In this document: piece by piece, positions 17,493 through 27,257 of the stretch
How the letters are laid out: each line of letters begins with the position of its first letter
Numbering within the stretch: position 1 is the stretch's first letter
NCBI RefSeq assembly: GCF_001183965.1
Contig: NZ_LFZV01000001.1
Coordinates: forward strand, 2,717,031-2,781,030
Source: Bacillus sp. FJAT-27916
Lineage (GTDB): Bacteria; Bacillota; Bacilli; Bacillales; Pradoshiaceae
DNA length: 64,000 bases
Direction: 5' to 3'
Translations under genes and position numbers: made by a program
Notes under the pieces: generated by a model
The model's database searches: none
The model's input: the letters and a program-made list of their open reading frames with translations, nothing else
Told to the model about the DNA's origin: nothing

Positions 17493-18983
17493 TTAAACCC
17501 TCTCTTCTTTCTGCTGACTATTCAATTTTTCTTGGATCGCTTCCATCGCGACCTCTCTGTCATCAAAGTGGATGACTTCCTTGCCGATAATTTGATAATC
17601 CTCATGCCCTTTGCCGGCAATCAAGATGACATCCTTTGGCTGAGCCTGCCGGATTGCTTCATAAATGGCTTCCTTCCGGTCAGTAATTCTCTCGTAGCTC
17701 ATGCCGGGCACGCCATCTGTCATATCATCAAGAATGGCCTCTGGGTCTTCGCTGCGCGGATTATCAGATGTAAAGATTGGGTTCGTGCTATATTCACAGG
17801 CCACTTGAGCCATGAGAGGGCGCTTCGTCTTATCTCTGTCTCCCCCGCATCCAACAATGGCAAAGACCTTATTCTCTGCAAATTCATTAATGGTTTTCAA
17901 GGCATTCTCAAGACTGTCTGGTGTATGGGAATAATCAACGAGCACGGTGAAATCCTGTCCGCCGTATACTCTTTCAAATCTTCCTGAAACACCCTTGATT
18001 TCCTTGAGAGACTGAATAATCTCATGAAGCGGTATATTCGATACTAATCCGACAGCAATGGCTGCAAGACAGTTATAAATATTAAATTTCCCAACCAGCG
18101 GCAGAGTGACCTCTACGCTCTCATTAGGCGTTATTAGCTTAAAGGACGACCCTTGAGCGGTAATCTGGATATTCTCCGCTTTAATATCTGCTGCTTGGTG
18201 AATCCCATATGTAACGACATTCGCAGAAGTTGCCTTTTCATACATAAGGGATGCCTGATCATCGGCATTCAATATGGCGTATTTCGGTTTTCCGTCTGTA
18301 TAGGTATTACCTAAACGAGAGAAGAGGAGGCCTTTCGCATACTGGTAGTTCTCCATCGTCCCATGGTAATCCAAATGATCCTGGGTCAGATTTGAAAATA
18401 CAGCGATATCATAATCACACCCAAAGACACGGCCCATATCAAGGGCATGAGAGGAGACCTCCATGACCGCTGTCTCGACACTTGCTTCCACCATCTGATG
18501 GAAGGTCTTTTGGAGTGTAAGACTATCAGGAGTTGTATTTTTTGTTTCAAAAATTTCTTTACCTATCTTTGTATACATGGTTCCAATTAACCCGGTCGTT
18601 TGGTTCTTATCGTTGAACAGCTTCTCAATAAGATGACTGATTGTTGTTTTGCCATTCGTACCGGTAATCCCTATTAAGGTTAGCTTTTGTGTAGGATGCC
18701 CGTAAAACTGATCCGCTACTTGCGCCATAACCTTAGACGTATTCTTTACAATCACAACGGGAACATCCACATTCAGCGGCTTCTCGGAAATGATCGCTGC
18801 GGCCCCATTCTTAACGGCATCGGGTGCCAGGTCATGCCCATCAACGGTATACCCTTTAATACAGATGAACAAGCTGCCTTCTTTCACTTTACGGTGATCA
18901 TTTTCAACAGATGACAGGAGGGGGTTCCCTTCACCCTGTTTCTGCTTAAACGGTATTATACTGATTAAATCATCGAGTCTCAT
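17493..18983 (-). CDS. murE: UDP-MurNAc-tripeptide synthetase MurE (meso-DAP-adding)
   Basis: MurE adds the third amino acid to UDP-MurNAc-L-Ala-D-Glu. The 496-residue product has the P-loop [15 protein letters not shown] and the second-domain motif [16 protein letters not shown]. The C-terminal motif SDNPRSEDP carries the DNPR tetrad associated with meso-diaminopimelate specificity, so direct (A1gamma-type) cross-linking is expected. The ATG at 18983 ([12 protein letters not shown]) is preceded by AAGAAAGGAA; a 28-residue longer frame upstream is not supported. A terminator separates the gene from spoVD, so murE-mraY-murD likely has a promoter near 19000-19080, where no clear sigma-A match was found. 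Confidence 0.97.
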   Translation of the reverse strand: MRLDDLISIIPFKQKQGEGNPLLSSVENDHRKVKEGSLFICIKGYTVDGHDLAPDAVKNGAAAIISEKPLNVDVPVVIVKNTSKVMAQVADQFYGHPTQKLTLIGITGTNGKTTISHLIEKLFNDKNQTTGLIGTMYTKIGKEIFETKNTTPDSLTLQKTFHQMVEASVETAVMEVSSHALDMGRVFGCDYDIAVFSNLTQDHLDYHGTMENYQYAKGLLFSRLGNTYTDGKPKYAILNADDQASLMYEKATSANVVTYGIHQAADIKAENIQITAQGSSFKLITPNESVEVTLPLVGKFNIYNCLAAIAVGLVSNIPLHEIIQSLKEIKGVSGRFERVYGGQDFTVLVDYSHTPDSLENALKTINEFAENKVFAIVGCGGDRDKTKRPLMAQVACEYSTNPIFTSDNPRSEDPEAILDDMTDGVPGMSYERITDRKEAIYEAIRQAQPKDVILIAGKGHEDYQIIGKEVIHFDDREVAMEAIQEKLNSQQKEERV

Positions 18984-19097
18984 AAAACAGGTTCCTTTCT
19001 TTTTAAAGCAATCTTCCTTATTGTATCGTAATTTAATGCTATTAGAAATAAGAAAGTATATATTCAAGCTTTAAAAAATTGACAGCTTGCCGTGCAG

Positions 19098-19129
19098 AAA
19101 AAAATGGCGGCCGATAAAATCAGCCGCCA
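19098..19129 (-). terminator. Terminator after spoVD
   Basis: The stem TGGCGGC/GCCGCCA (19129-19123 and 19111-19105) is followed on the minus strand by TTTTTTTCTG. It lies about 17 bases past the spoVD stop. Confidence 0.9.
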
Positions 19130-19145
19130 AAGCTCAGAATCTCTG

Positions 19146-21065
19146 TCACTCATCCTCATCCAGATAAATGCGGATGGTTGAACCCTCCTTTAACTTAACA
19201 CCTGGTTTTGGCGACTGCTGGACTATCCGGCTCCCCTTGCCGGAAGTGACGATTTTAAACCTTGAATATTGCTCACTTAGATCCCTTAATGTCAGCCCGA
19301 CTAAATCAGGTACCTCCTCCTCCACGGGATCAAGATATGTTTTTTCCTTTTCCACCTGATCTTTCCTCGGCTTGATGCCAAGGGCCGGCAAGCTATCCTT
19401 CATGATTCTGCCTACAATCGGCGCGGCAACGACACCGCCGAATTGTACGGTCCCTTTTGGATTATCGATTGCAATGTAGACAACAATTTGAGGATCATCT
19501 GCTGGAGCGAAGCCGATAAAGGAAACGATGAAATTGTTTTCTAGATAGCGGCCGTTTTGTGCTTTCTGGGCAGTCCCTGTCTTACCGCCCACACGATAGC
19601 CATCCACAAATGCACCCTTCCCGGACCCCTTTGCCACAACCGTCTCAAGAGCTCTCCTTATTTCCTTCGATGTCTCCTTTGAAATAACCTGCCTTTTCGC
19701 CTTCGGACTCTTTTTCATGATGGTTTCTCCTGTCGCGGGATCCTTTATTTCCTTTGCGATATAGGGAGTATATAATGTCCCGCCGTTCACGGCAGCCGAT
19801 ACAGCCATCACCTGCTGAATTGGTGTTACAGAGACACCTTGGCCAAATGCCGTCGTTGCCTGCTCAACTGGACCGACCCTGTCCACATTAAAGAGAATCC
19901 CTTTTCCCTCCCCTTGTAAGTCAATTCCCGTTTTCTCCCCAAATCCGAAATCATGTATATAATTAAAAAGCTTATCTTTTCCAAGTCTCTCCCCAAGCTC
20001 AACAAAACCAGGGTTGCATGAATTCTGAACTACCTCTAGAAAACTCTCTGAACCATGTCCGCCCCTTTTCCAGCACCTAAGATTGGCTCCGCCTACCTTG
20101 ACATATCCACCATCATAGAATCGGTCATTTTGAAGGTCCACCTTCTTCTCTTCAAGCGCAGCAGCAAGCGTAATGATCTTAAAGGTTGAACCAGGCTCAT
20201 ACGTACTCCAGACAGGCAGGTTCCGATTGTAAATTTCCGGTGCGACATTGCGGAAATTAGCCGGGTCAAACGTCGGCCTGCTGGACATGGCCAGAATCTC
20301 TCCTGTGTTCGGGTTGACGGCAACACCGACAATTCCATCAGGGTTATAGGTTTCCTGAGCAATATCCATCTCTCTTTCAATAATGGTTTGGATGCGGTTG
20401 TCCACCGTCAGGGTTAAGTCATACCCGTTCAGCGGAGATTTATAGTCATCCGCCATATTCTCCATCCGCTTGCCCTTAGCATCCGCATAAAATTTCACAT
20501 ACCCTTTGTTCCCCTTTAATTCATCTTCATAGGCAAGCTCAAGGCCCATAAGCCCCTGATTATCGATTCCGGCAAATCCGAGAACATGGGCAAGCGCCGA
20601 GCCTTTCGGATAATAGCGAATCGAATCCTCGGCAATATATACACCAGAGAGGTCCAGGTTGCGAACAGCCTTCGCTTTGCCATGACTGATTTTCCTTCCT
20701 TCAGGAATCTTGACGATTGAGGTGTTCGTAGTGATTAACTTATACGCCTTTTCCGTCTGCATATTCAACACGGCTGCAAGCTGCTTAGCTGTTTCTGCCG
20801 GATCCTTTACCTGCCTCGGCACTACCCATACGGTCGGGGCCGATTTATTCGTCGCATACACCACACCGTTTCGGTCCTTAATTTCTCCTCTTTTCGGCTC
20901 AAACGGGATGTTACGACTCCACGAATCCTTTGCGAGGTCCGTCAAGTAATTCCCCATATAAATCTGTACATATCCAAGCCGCAGGTCAATGACTAAGAAG
21001 ACGCCTAACCCAATTAACAAAGCCGCAATCAATCGTTTGCGAACCGTATGATTTGAAGCCCTCAC
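19146..21065 (-). CDS. spoVD: Sporulation-specific penicillin-binding protein SpoVD
   Basis: SpoVD is a class B transpeptidase for spore cortex synthesis and the partner of SpoVE. The 639-residue protein has one N-terminal membrane anchor (about 11-30) and a pedestal domain (PKRGEIKDRNGVVYATN). The transpeptidase domain has SxxK as STFK in YEPGSTFKIIT, SxN as SCN in VQNSCNPGF, and KTG in VGGKTGTAQK. A single C-terminal PASTA domain (EEVPDLVGLTLRDLSEQY onward) follows. The start is GTG at 21065 with GGAGGG eight bases upstream. The gene lies downstream of pbpB behind a terminator, and a weak sigma-E-type promoter is possible at 21095-21122. Confidence 0.96.
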   Translation of the reverse strand: MRASNHTVRKRLIAALLIGLGVFLVIDLRLGYVQIYMGNYLTDLAKDSWSRNIPFEPKRGEIKDRNGVVYATNKSAPTVWVVPRQVKDPAETAKQLAAVLNMQTEKAYKLITTNTSIVKIPEGRKISHGKAKAVRNLDLSGVYIAEDSIRYYPKGSALAHVLGFAGIDNQGLMGLELAYEDELKGNKGYVKFYADAKGKRMENMADDYKSPLNGYDLTLTVDNRIQTIIEREMDIAQETYNPDGIVGVAVNPNTGEILAMSSRPTFDPANFRNVAPEIYNRNLPVWSTYEPGSTFKIITLAAALEEKKVDLQNDRFYDGGYVKVGGANLRCWKRGGHGSESFLEVVQNSCNPGFVELGERLGKDKLFNYIHDFGFGEKTGIDLQGEGKGILFNVDRVGPVEQATTAFGQGVSVTPIQQVMAVSAAVNGGTLYTPYIAKEIKDPATGETIMKKSPKAKRQVISKETSKEIRRALETVVAKGSGKGAFVDGYRVGGKTGTAQKAQNGRYLENNFIVSFIGFAPADDPQIVVYIAIDNPKGTVQFGGVVAAPIVGRIMKDSLPALGIKPRKDQVEKEKTYLDPVEEEVPDLVGLTLRDLSEQYSRFKIVTSGKGSRIVQQSPKPGVKLKEGSTIRIYLDEDE

Positions 21066-21094
21066 TATTTATCCCTCCAATACAAGCACATTCC

Positions 21095-21122
21095 ACTTTA
21101 TGCTTGTACGAACAGAAATAGA
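21095..21122 (-). promoter_or_regulatory. Possible sigma-E-type promoter of spoVD
   Basis: On the minus strand TCTATTT, 13 bp, then CATAAAGT. This resembles the sigma-E pattern (TCATATT, 13-15 bp, CATACAAT) with two mismatches in each half. spoVD is mother-cell expressed in B. subtilis, which makes the position plausible. Confidence 0.35.
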
Positions 21123-21159
21123 ACTGAACCGAAATCCCTTTTGCACACCCATCTAAAGC

Positions 21160-21203
21160 AAAAAAAAGAATCCAGCTGTTGCTCCTTTGCATCAGCTGGA
21201 TTC
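21160..21203 (-). terminator. Terminator after pbpB
   Basis: An 11-bp perfect stem, GAATCCAGCTG/CAGCTGGATTC, is followed on the minus strand by TTTTTTTTGC. It ends the mraZ-rsmH-ftsL-pbpB unit. Confidence 0.92.
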
Positions 21204-21260
21204 CTAATTAACCTATTACTCTTACGGATTGCTTCTATTTCAGATTTAGCGGCGGACTCA

Positions 21261-23459
21261 TCATCCGCCTTCCTCTTCTACTTCTTCATCATCCGCTTTT
21301 GCTTTTGATTTCTCAAAAATGGTTTCCGGATCTTCAAATTGCACAACGATTGATTGGTTTGATTTCAGAGCCGTGCCTGCTTTCGGCTTTTGGCTTGAAG
21401 CATATCCCGATCCGGATGTATTTAAATCAACCCCCATTAGAGAGGCTGCTTTCATGACATCCCTTACTGACCAGCCCGTAAAGTCCGGCATGGTCAGCTC
21501 ACCATCAGTCAACAGGAGAACTTTCTCTCCTTCTATAACCGATGTACCGCTCGGCGACTGCTCCTTAATTCTCGTCCCGCTGCCAATGACTACCGGGGTC
21601 AAACCTGCTTTTTCTACCTGTGTCTTGGCAAGCTCTTTATTTGTTCCTGTTACATCAGGTATCTCAACGGATGTTTTCGTATCCGTTTCCTCTGATTCGA
21701 TATTTAAATACTTCAATGTATTTTCCATGACACTATTGAATACCTTTGAAACAGGCGCCGAGCCTGATTCATTCGGCTTCAGCTGCGGCTGCTGTACAGC
21801 AATATAGACAATCACTTCCGGGTCATCCTTAGGTGCCATTCCCAGGAATGAGAATATATAGTTATTCTGACCTGTCAAATAACTGCCTTTTTCACTTGAA
21901 TAAATAGAGGCTGTACCTGTTTTGCCGATAACATCATATCCATCAATCTTATAGGGTTTACCTGTTCCTTTTTCTGAGGTGACAACCGTCTCTAAAATGT
22001 TTCTTACCTCACCGGCTGTTTCGCTTGATACAGGCTTGGCCACCACAGTCGGCTTCGTTTCCTTAATGGTTTTCCCTGTCGCTGCATTCGTGATTTTCTC
22101 TACGACATACGGCTTCATCATTTTACCGTCATTAGCAATGGCTGTCGCTGCCTGAATCAACTGAATAGGGGTAACGGTTGTACCTTGTCCATAGGCAGTC
22201 GTCACTTTCTCTGACTCCCATTTATAGGCGAACGCCCCTGTTGTTTCAGCCGGAAGATCAATTCCGGTTTTCTTGCCAAACCCGAATTCCTCCAAATATT
22301 CAAGTAAGGTATCTGACCCAATTTTCTCGACGGCCAGTTTTGCAAAGGCTACATTAGAGGAGCGCTGCACACCTTCTAAATACGTAATGGCACCCCAGCC
22401 TCTTTTTCCATTGTGGTCGCCAATTGTCGTCGATTTGTCAATTTTATAGGTGCCTGATTGATAGGTTTCATTTGCATTCCAGACCCCTTCTTCAATCGCG
22501 GTTGCAAGCGTGAATACCTTCATTGTTGAACCAGGCTCATAGGATTCTTCTACCGCAAGGTTCTGCCATGTGTTTTCAAGACCTTGCCTTGTATTTAAAT
22601 CATAGGTTGGACGCTGGGACATGGCAAGTATCTTTCCTGTGTCCGGATCTGCCACGATTCCAATCATCTTCGCAGGGCTGTATTCCTCATTGACCTGAGA
22701 CATCGCGTCCTCTAGGAAAATTTGAATCTTGCTGTCCAACGTCAATTGAATAGTAGCCCCATCTGATGGCTCCACAACCTCCGTTTGCTTATTCGGCAGA
22801 ATATTACGCCATAAATCCCCTTGGAAGGTAATAGATCCATCCTCTTCCTGCAAGTATTTATCAAGCATCTTTTCGACACCAAGCGCTCCAGTCACCTTGC
22901 CTGTATCCTCATTTTCTTCCACAAATCCGATTACATGAGAGGCAAAGATCCCATTTGGGTAAAATCTTTTCGAATCTTTAATAAAGGTGATTCCCGGAAG
23001 CTCCAGTTCTTCTATAGCCAGCTTTGTCTGATGGGACAGGTCGCGGCCTGCAGAGCCAAATTCTGTTTGGTAAACATTCTTCTTTTGAAGTTTAGCAAGA
23101 ATCTCACTTTCATCCATATCAATATGTTCCGCAAGGACTCTCGCCGTTTCCTCTTTATCAACCACATGCTGAGGATTATCCTCATCCTCTGTCATGGAAT
23201 CATCCAGGATGGCGATTAATTTATATGAAGAGGTATCACGTGCGAGTACCTCTCCGTTTGTATCTACAATCGACCCCCGCTGTGCAGTCAGGGTTCTGCT
23301 AACCTGATACTTATCCTGCGCCTTTGCAGCCAATTCCTCCCCGCCGGCAACCCCGGTATATTGGATGATCAGGAATCGTACAAATACTACACAAAAAAAC
23401 AGCCCAAATATCATGAATAAGAAGGCTGCCCCTTTGTTCCGGCTCTTTTTATTGTTCAT
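21261..23459 (-). CDS. pbpB: Division penicillin-binding protein 2B
   Basis: PBP2B is the septal class B transpeptidase partnered with FtsW. The 732-residue product has an N-terminal membrane anchor (about 10-28) and a pedestal domain with QRGSIVDTNGEVLARD. The transpeptidase motifs are STMK in YEPGSTMKVFT, SSN in QRSSNVAFAK, and KTG in VIGKTGTASIY. Two C-terminal PASTA repeats start near EIPDVTGTNKELAKTQ and TMPDFTGWSVRDVMKA. The ATG at 23459 overlaps the ftsL stop as TGATG, indicating translational coupling; a TTG one codon upstream is less likely. It ends with an acidic tail. Confidence 0.97.
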   Translation of the reverse strand: MNNKKSRNKGAAFLFMIFGLFFCVVFVRFLIIQYTGVAGGEELAAKAQDKYQVSRTLTAQRGSIVDTNGEVLARDTSSYKLIAILDDSMTEDEDNPQHVVDKEETARVLAEHIDMDESEILAKLQKKNVYQTEFGSAGRDLSHQTKLAIEELELPGITFIKDSKRFYPNGIFASHVIGFVEENEDTGKVTGALGVEKMLDKYLQEEDGSITFQGDLWRNILPNKQTEVVEPSDGATIQLTLDSKIQIFLEDAMSQVNEEYSPAKMIGIVADPDTGKILAMSQRPTYDLNTRQGLENTWQNLAVEESYEPGSTMKVFTLATAIEEGVWNANETYQSGTYKIDKSTTIGDHNGKRGWGAITYLEGVQRSSNVAFAKLAVEKIGSDTLLEYLEEFGFGKKTGIDLPAETTGAFAYKWESEKVTTAYGQGTTVTPIQLIQAATAIANDGKMMKPYVVEKITNAATGKTIKETKPTVVAKPVSSETAGEVRNILETVVTSEKGTGKPYKIDGYDVIGKTGTASIYSSEKGSYLTGQNNYIFSFLGMAPKDDPEVIVYIAVQQPQLKPNESGSAPVSKVFNSVMENTLKYLNIESEETDTKTSVEIPDVTGTNKELAKTQVEKAGLTPVVIGSGTRIKEQSPSGTSVIEGEKVLLLTDGELTMPDFTGWSVRDVMKAASLMGVDLNTSGSGYASSQKPKAGTALKSNQSIVVQFEDPETIFEKSKAKADDEEVEEEGG

Positions 23460-23809
23460 CAATCTTCCACGACCTTAACATTTTGATCTTTCAGAGTAAG
23501 CCCAAGCTTTTTGGCCTTTTCCCAAATTCGATCATACGTTTTCAATTCACTGACTTGGTCGGTTAAATCTTTATTCTCTTTCGTTTGATTCTCTATTTTC
23601 GATTCAACAGACACGATGTCGCGGTTAACGGCATAAATATCAGCCTGTGTTGAGATGATTTTGACAGCAAAGAAAGCGATAAACAAAGCAAAGCTTATGT
23701 ACAGAACCTTCTCTCCTAATGTAATTCCATTAGGTATGATCACTTTCTTCGTCTTGACTTCGGTGCGTTTATTTTGTTCCTGTTGAAGTTTTCTCGCTAA
23801 ACTGCTCAT
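23459..23809 (-). CDS. ftsL: Cell-division protein FtsL
   Basis: FtsL is a small bitopic divisome protein that forms a complex with DivIB and DivIC. The 116-residue product has a cytoplasmic N-terminus, a membrane span at about residues 33-52 (KVLYISFALFIAFFAVKII) and an extracellular leucine-zipper-like coiled coil (about 60-100) with VSVESKIENQTKENKDL and VSELKTYDRI. The ATG at 23809 follows AGGAGGGG. The gene sits between rsmH and pbpB as in most Firmicutes and overlaps pbpB by one base. Primary sequence is poorly conserved in this family, so the call rests on topology and context. Confidence 0.95.
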   Translation of the reverse strand: MSSLARKLQQEQNKRTEVKTKKVIIPNGITLGEKVLYISFALFIAFFAVKIISTQADIYAVNRDIVSVESKIENQTKENKDLTDQVSELKTYDRIWEKAKKLGLTLKDQNVKVVED

Positions 23810-23836
23810 GTTTATCCCCTCCTAATAAAATCTGTT

Positions 23837-24772
23837 CTATTTAATCTTTTCAGCTACTCTGAGCTTGGCAGACCTGGCACGGTTATTAACGGCCAATTCT
23901 TCCTCACTCGGTATAATCGGCTTTCTCGTAATTAATTTAAGCTCTGGCTCAAATTCTTTCGGGATAACCGGCAAGCCGTGCGGCATTGGCGGCAATTCAG
24001 ACTTTTCCTTAAAGAAGCTCTTACAAATCCGGTCTTCGAGTGAATGGAAGGTAATTACAGAAATTCTTCCGCCTTTATTCAGCATAGGAAGGGCCTTTTC
24101 TAAAGAAACCTCAAATACTCTTAGTTCATCATTGACCGCTATGCGGATTGCCTGGAATATACGTTTGGCAGGATGTCCGCCTTTTCGGCGGGCTGGAGCC
24201 GGAATTCCTTCTTTAATGAGTTCCACTAGCTCAAATGTTGTTTCAATCGGCTTGTTTTCTCTCGCCTGCTCAATCTTCCTCGCAATTTGCTTGGAGAACT
24301 TCTCTTCTCCATATTTAAAGAACACCTTGACTAATTCTTCATAAGACCACTCATTGACAACGTGATAGGCACTTAGCGGAGCTGATTGGTCCATCCTCAT
24401 ATCAAGAGGAGCGTCATAATTATAACTAAATCCTCTTTCTGGCGTATCAAACTGTGGAGATGAAACACCAAGGTCATAGAGGATTCCATCAATCTTCTCA
24501 ATGCCCAGCTCTTTCAGTCTTTCATCGAAGTGGACAAAATTGCTGTTCACCAAGGTAACCCGATCCATATAGGCTCCAAGCTTCTGCTTGGCATTTTCGA
24601 GTGCTGTAATATCTTGATCAAAAGCAATTAACCTGCCCTTTTCAGATAAAGCTTTCGCTATCAGTTCACTATGCCCTGCCCCGCCAAGCGTGCAATCCAC
24701 ATAGATTCCGTCAGGCTTTATATTTAGTCCATCGACAGCTTCATGTAACAGTACAGTAGTATGATTAAACAT
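23837..24772 (-). CDS. rsmH: 16S rRNA (cytosine1402-N4)-methyltransferase RsmH (MraW)
   Basis: RsmH methylates N4 of C1402 in 16S rRNA using SAM. The 311-residue product has the SAM-binding motifs [15 protein letters not shown] and [14 protein letters not shown]. It also has [24 protein letters not shown] and the C-terminal [18 protein letters not shown]. The start at 24772 ([16 protein letters not shown]) is chosen over a 12-residue upstream extension because AAGGTG lies nine bases before it and it fits the family length. It lies 35 bases after mraZ in the dcw cluster. Confidence 0.97.
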   Translation of the reverse strand: MFNHTTVLLHEAVDGLNIKPDGIYVDCTLGGAGHSELIAKALSEKGRLIAFDQDITALENAKQKLGAYMDRVTLVNSNFVHFDERLKELGIEKIDGILYDLGVSSPQFDTPERGFSYNYDAPLDMRMDQSAPLSAYHVVNEWSYEELVKVFFKYGEEKFSKQIARKIEQARENKPIETTFELVELIKEGIPAPARRKGGHPAKRIFQAIRIAVNDELRVFEVSLEKALPMLNKGGRISVITFHSLEDRICKSFFKEKSELPPMPHGLPVIPKEFEPELKLITRKPIIPSEEELAVNNRARSAKLRVAEKIK

Positions 24773-24807
24773 TTCTTTCTTCACCTTCCTGAAAGGAAGT
24801 ATGCGCA

Positions 24808-25239
24808 TTAAATATCAAAACCAATCATGTTTTCAGCAATCTCTGAGAAAGAATCCTCTGACTCAGCGAAATACTCTTCCCAAATGGACTTGCTCCAAAT
24901 TTCTATACGGTTTGATACACCTAAAACAACGCATTCTTTTTCCAATTTTCCATAGTTTAAAAGCGAACTTGGGATATTCACTCGCCCTTGCTTATCAAGC
25001 TCACATTCCGTTGCACCGGAAAAGAAGAAACGGGTGAATGCCCTCGCATCCTTCTTCGTAAGCGGGAGACCTTTCAGCTTCTCTTCAAGCTCGGACCATT
25101 CATTCATGGGATACCCGAACAAACATTGATCAAGGCCGCGTGTAAGCACAAACGTCTCCCCTAAAGTCTCACGGAATTTAGAGGGGATAATGATGCGTCC
25201 CTTATTATCAATAGAATGATGGTATTCACCCAAAAACAT
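24808..25239 (-). CDS. mraZ: Transcriptional regulator MraZ
   Basis: MraZ is a DNA-binding protein of the AbrB-like fold that represses its own dcw operon. The 143-residue product, exactly the usual length, contains two SpoVT/AbrB-like MraZ repeats, each with a conserved core: [20 protein letters not shown] and [15 protein letters not shown]. The ATG at 25239 follows GGGTGAAGG; a 15-residue upstream extension from 25284 is not supported and runs into the operator region. Three GTGG boxes spaced exactly 10 bp lie upstream (25271-25294), a likely binding site for MraZ itself. Confidence 0.97.
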   Translation of the reverse strand: MFLGEYHHSIDNKGRIIIPSKFRETLGETFVLTRGLDQCLFGYPMNEWSELEEKLKGLPLTKKDARAFTRFFFSGATECELDKQGRVNIPSSLLNYGKLEKECVVLGVSNRIEIWSKSIWEEYFAESEDSFSEIAENMIGFDI

Positions 25240-25270
25240 GTCCTTCACCCCACTTCTCCACCTTAATGTA

Positions 25271-25294
25271 CCACATCCCCCCACTTTTCACCAC
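25271..25294 (-). promoter_or_regulatory. MraZ operator: three GTGG boxes with 10-bp period
   Basis: On the minus strand GTGG occurs at 25294-25291, 25284-25281 and 25274-25271, exactly one helical turn apart, within a G-rich tract. Known MraZ operators are short direct repeats with a GTGG or TGGG core at 10-bp spacing, upstream of mraZ. Further GTGG-like words lie on both sides. Confidence 0.75.
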
Positions 25295-25445
25295 CATTTC
25301 ACCAAAAAAACTTTGGTATCCGGGTAAAGTATCTAAATATTCAATTTAAACTAGTTATTCATTGCTAATACACACACAATTTACCATCTAAGTGTGCAAA
25401 GTAAACCTAGAGTTCACATTTTCTCTGCCACTTCAATTGAAGCCA

Positions 25446-25476
25446 CAAAAAAAGACCTTCTTGAAAAAGAAGGTCC
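25446..25476 (-). terminator. Terminator after bshC
   Basis: The stem GACCTTCTT/AAGAAGGTC with a 4-base loop is followed on the minus strand by TTTTTTT. It sits about ten bases past the bshC stop and insulates mraZ from it. Confidence 0.92.
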
Positions 25477-25486
25477 TAAGTCCTAT

Positions 25487-27115
25487 CTATAAATAAATGA
25501 CATAATGGGAACCATCAAAGGCCAAATCTTCCTGAAGAAGTGCCTCAATCCATGAAGAACCGTAATGGTTAAGGAAATAAAACGGATTCCAAATCCGTTC
25601 CTGCAAGCCCCCTTGTGGATGCAAGCTGTTTTCGACACGGTTATATTTACCTATTGTATCAGCATTCTTCCTAGCCAGATGTTCTTCTACCTTTTTCTGC
25701 ATAAACAGCAGTTGGTTCACGAGAATCTGACGGTTTTTTTCGAATAGAGGTTCTAAGCCGGCATCAAGTGGAGCGGTTTCCTCCTGCCATTTTAAATGAT
25801 CACTTTCCAACGTTTTTATTATCGCAGCATATGTATTTGGTACATTTTTGCGAAGCTCCTCCAGATACGCCTCCTTTTCACCAGAACAGCCATTGACGAG
25901 CACATTCTCTAGGGATAAGTTCAATTCCTTCAGCAATCGATCAATCGCACCTTCAAGGAGCGTGAAGGATAAACGAGGCCAGATCGGCGGCATCTGTTCA
26001 CCGAGCATTTGAAAGACCGGCATAATTTCACTCCAGTAGGCAATCTCACCTGGACCGCCGATAAAGCCTAACACAGGGAATATTTTCTCCTGCAGCAATG
26101 GTCTTGTCACAACATTTGTACTGAAGTTCTCTGGCGTTTTGGAGAGAAGGCGGTCTAATTCCGCTTCCGTAAAGGCAATATTGGCCCCTTTTCCGACAAA
26201 CTCATCTGTTCCAGGCTTTCTCTCCAGCAAGATTCGATTTTGTGTAGACGGCTCATAATAGAAAAGGTTGCAGCATGCATCATCAATCTCAATGATTGGT
26301 TTATAGCCAGACTCTCTAAGGCTTGCTTGCTGCTTGAGCACTTCACTGCTTATCCCGCTTCCTTCAAAGGCAATCTGATGGTAATAAGGAGCCGCAAGCC
26401 TTCTAAACCTTGGATCACCGGAATCAACCAGCAGAAGACCCGTATCATGAAACAAATCATTGATTAAGAAGGCAAAGAAATCAGTGAAGGTTTCTGAGCG
26501 GCTGATGACATCCTCCACCCAATCCATTAGCATGTAAGTCCGGTCTGTTTCACCAAGCTCAGCAAATACAGCCTCTGCCCATTCCATTGCTGTTTCTTTT
26601 TCAAGCTTAATATCGGATACCATCCTTTTCCCAGTTGGCGGGCCTGGATATGTCAGCTTCTGCATGGTGCTTTCTGTATCTACGTATACATGATTGACCT
26701 CGTTGTAATCATGGTCTTCACCAGCAATCCAGAACACAGGAATAACCGTTTTCTTTAATTTAGCGCTTTGCTCCTTCGCTAATTTAATAATTGAGATGAC
26801 CTTATGGATGGAATAGAGCGGTCCAGTCAAAAGACCTGCCTGCTGCCCCCCAATGACAACCAGGGCATCTTTACGCAAAGCATCAATATTCATCTTGGAA
26901 CGTTCTGATATTCCAAATCTCTCCATATACGATTCTATATAGGAGGCTGCTTCCTCGCGCGGAAACGATTTTGAATCAAGCCATTCTGCTCGCTTGGCAA
27001 CGTCACTCTCCATCCGCCAATCGTATTGAAAGAAGTCTCCCTTCTTCAATTTGCCATTCATATAATCTGTGGCAAAGCGATTTAACGCCGGCAGATTCAT
27101 TTTTATGTAATCCAT
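25487..27115 (-). CDS. bshC: Bacillithiol biosynthesis cysteine-adding enzyme BshC
   Basis: BshC is believed to add cysteine to glucosaminyl-malate in the last step of bacillithiol synthesis, the low-molecular-weight thiol of many Firmicutes. The 542-residue protein has the Rossmann-type core with VVIGGQQAGLLTGPLYSIHK, FWIAGEDHDYNEVNHVYV and VLGFIGGPGEIAYWSEIMP. A C-terminal coiled-coil region begins at about residue 440, and the characteristic end HPQGGLQERIWN is present. The ATG at 27115 follows AAGGAG by nine bases; a later ATG (27100) is also possible. It is upstream of mraZ as in B. subtilis. Confidence 0.95.
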   Translation of the reverse strand: MDYIKMNLPALNRFATDYMNGKLKKGDFFQYDWRMESDVAKRAEWLDSKSFPREEAASYIESYMERFGISERSKMNIDALRKDALVVIGGQQAGLLTGPLYSIHKVISIIKLAKEQSAKLKKTVIPVFWIAGEDHDYNEVNHVYVDTESTMQKLTYPGPPTGKRMVSDIKLEKETAMEWAEAVFAELGETDRTYMLMDWVEDVISRSETFTDFFAFLINDLFHDTGLLLVDSGDPRFRRLAAPYYHQIAFEGSGISSEVLKQQASLRESGYKPIIEIDDACCNLFYYEPSTQNRILLERKPGTDEFVGKGANIAFTEAELDRLLSKTPENFSTNVVTRPLLQEKIFPVLGFIGGPGEIAYWSEIMPVFQMLGEQMPPIWPRLSFTLLEGAIDRLLKELNLSLENVLVNGCSGEKEAYLEELRKNVPNTYAAIIKTLESDHLKWQEETAPLDAGLEPLFEKNRQILVNQLLFMQKKVEEHLARKNADTIGKYNRVENSLHPQGGLQERIWNPFYFLNHYGSSWIEALLQEDLAFDGSHYVIYL

Positions 27116-27257
27116 CAAGGTTGTCTCCTTTTACACAATTTCATATTATCATTCAGTATAGCATTTACCTATAAAACCATGAAATCACATGCTTCATAAA
27201 ATAAAGAAGAATGGACTCATATTGAAAGAATCCATCCATCATTTTTCGCTGATTAAT

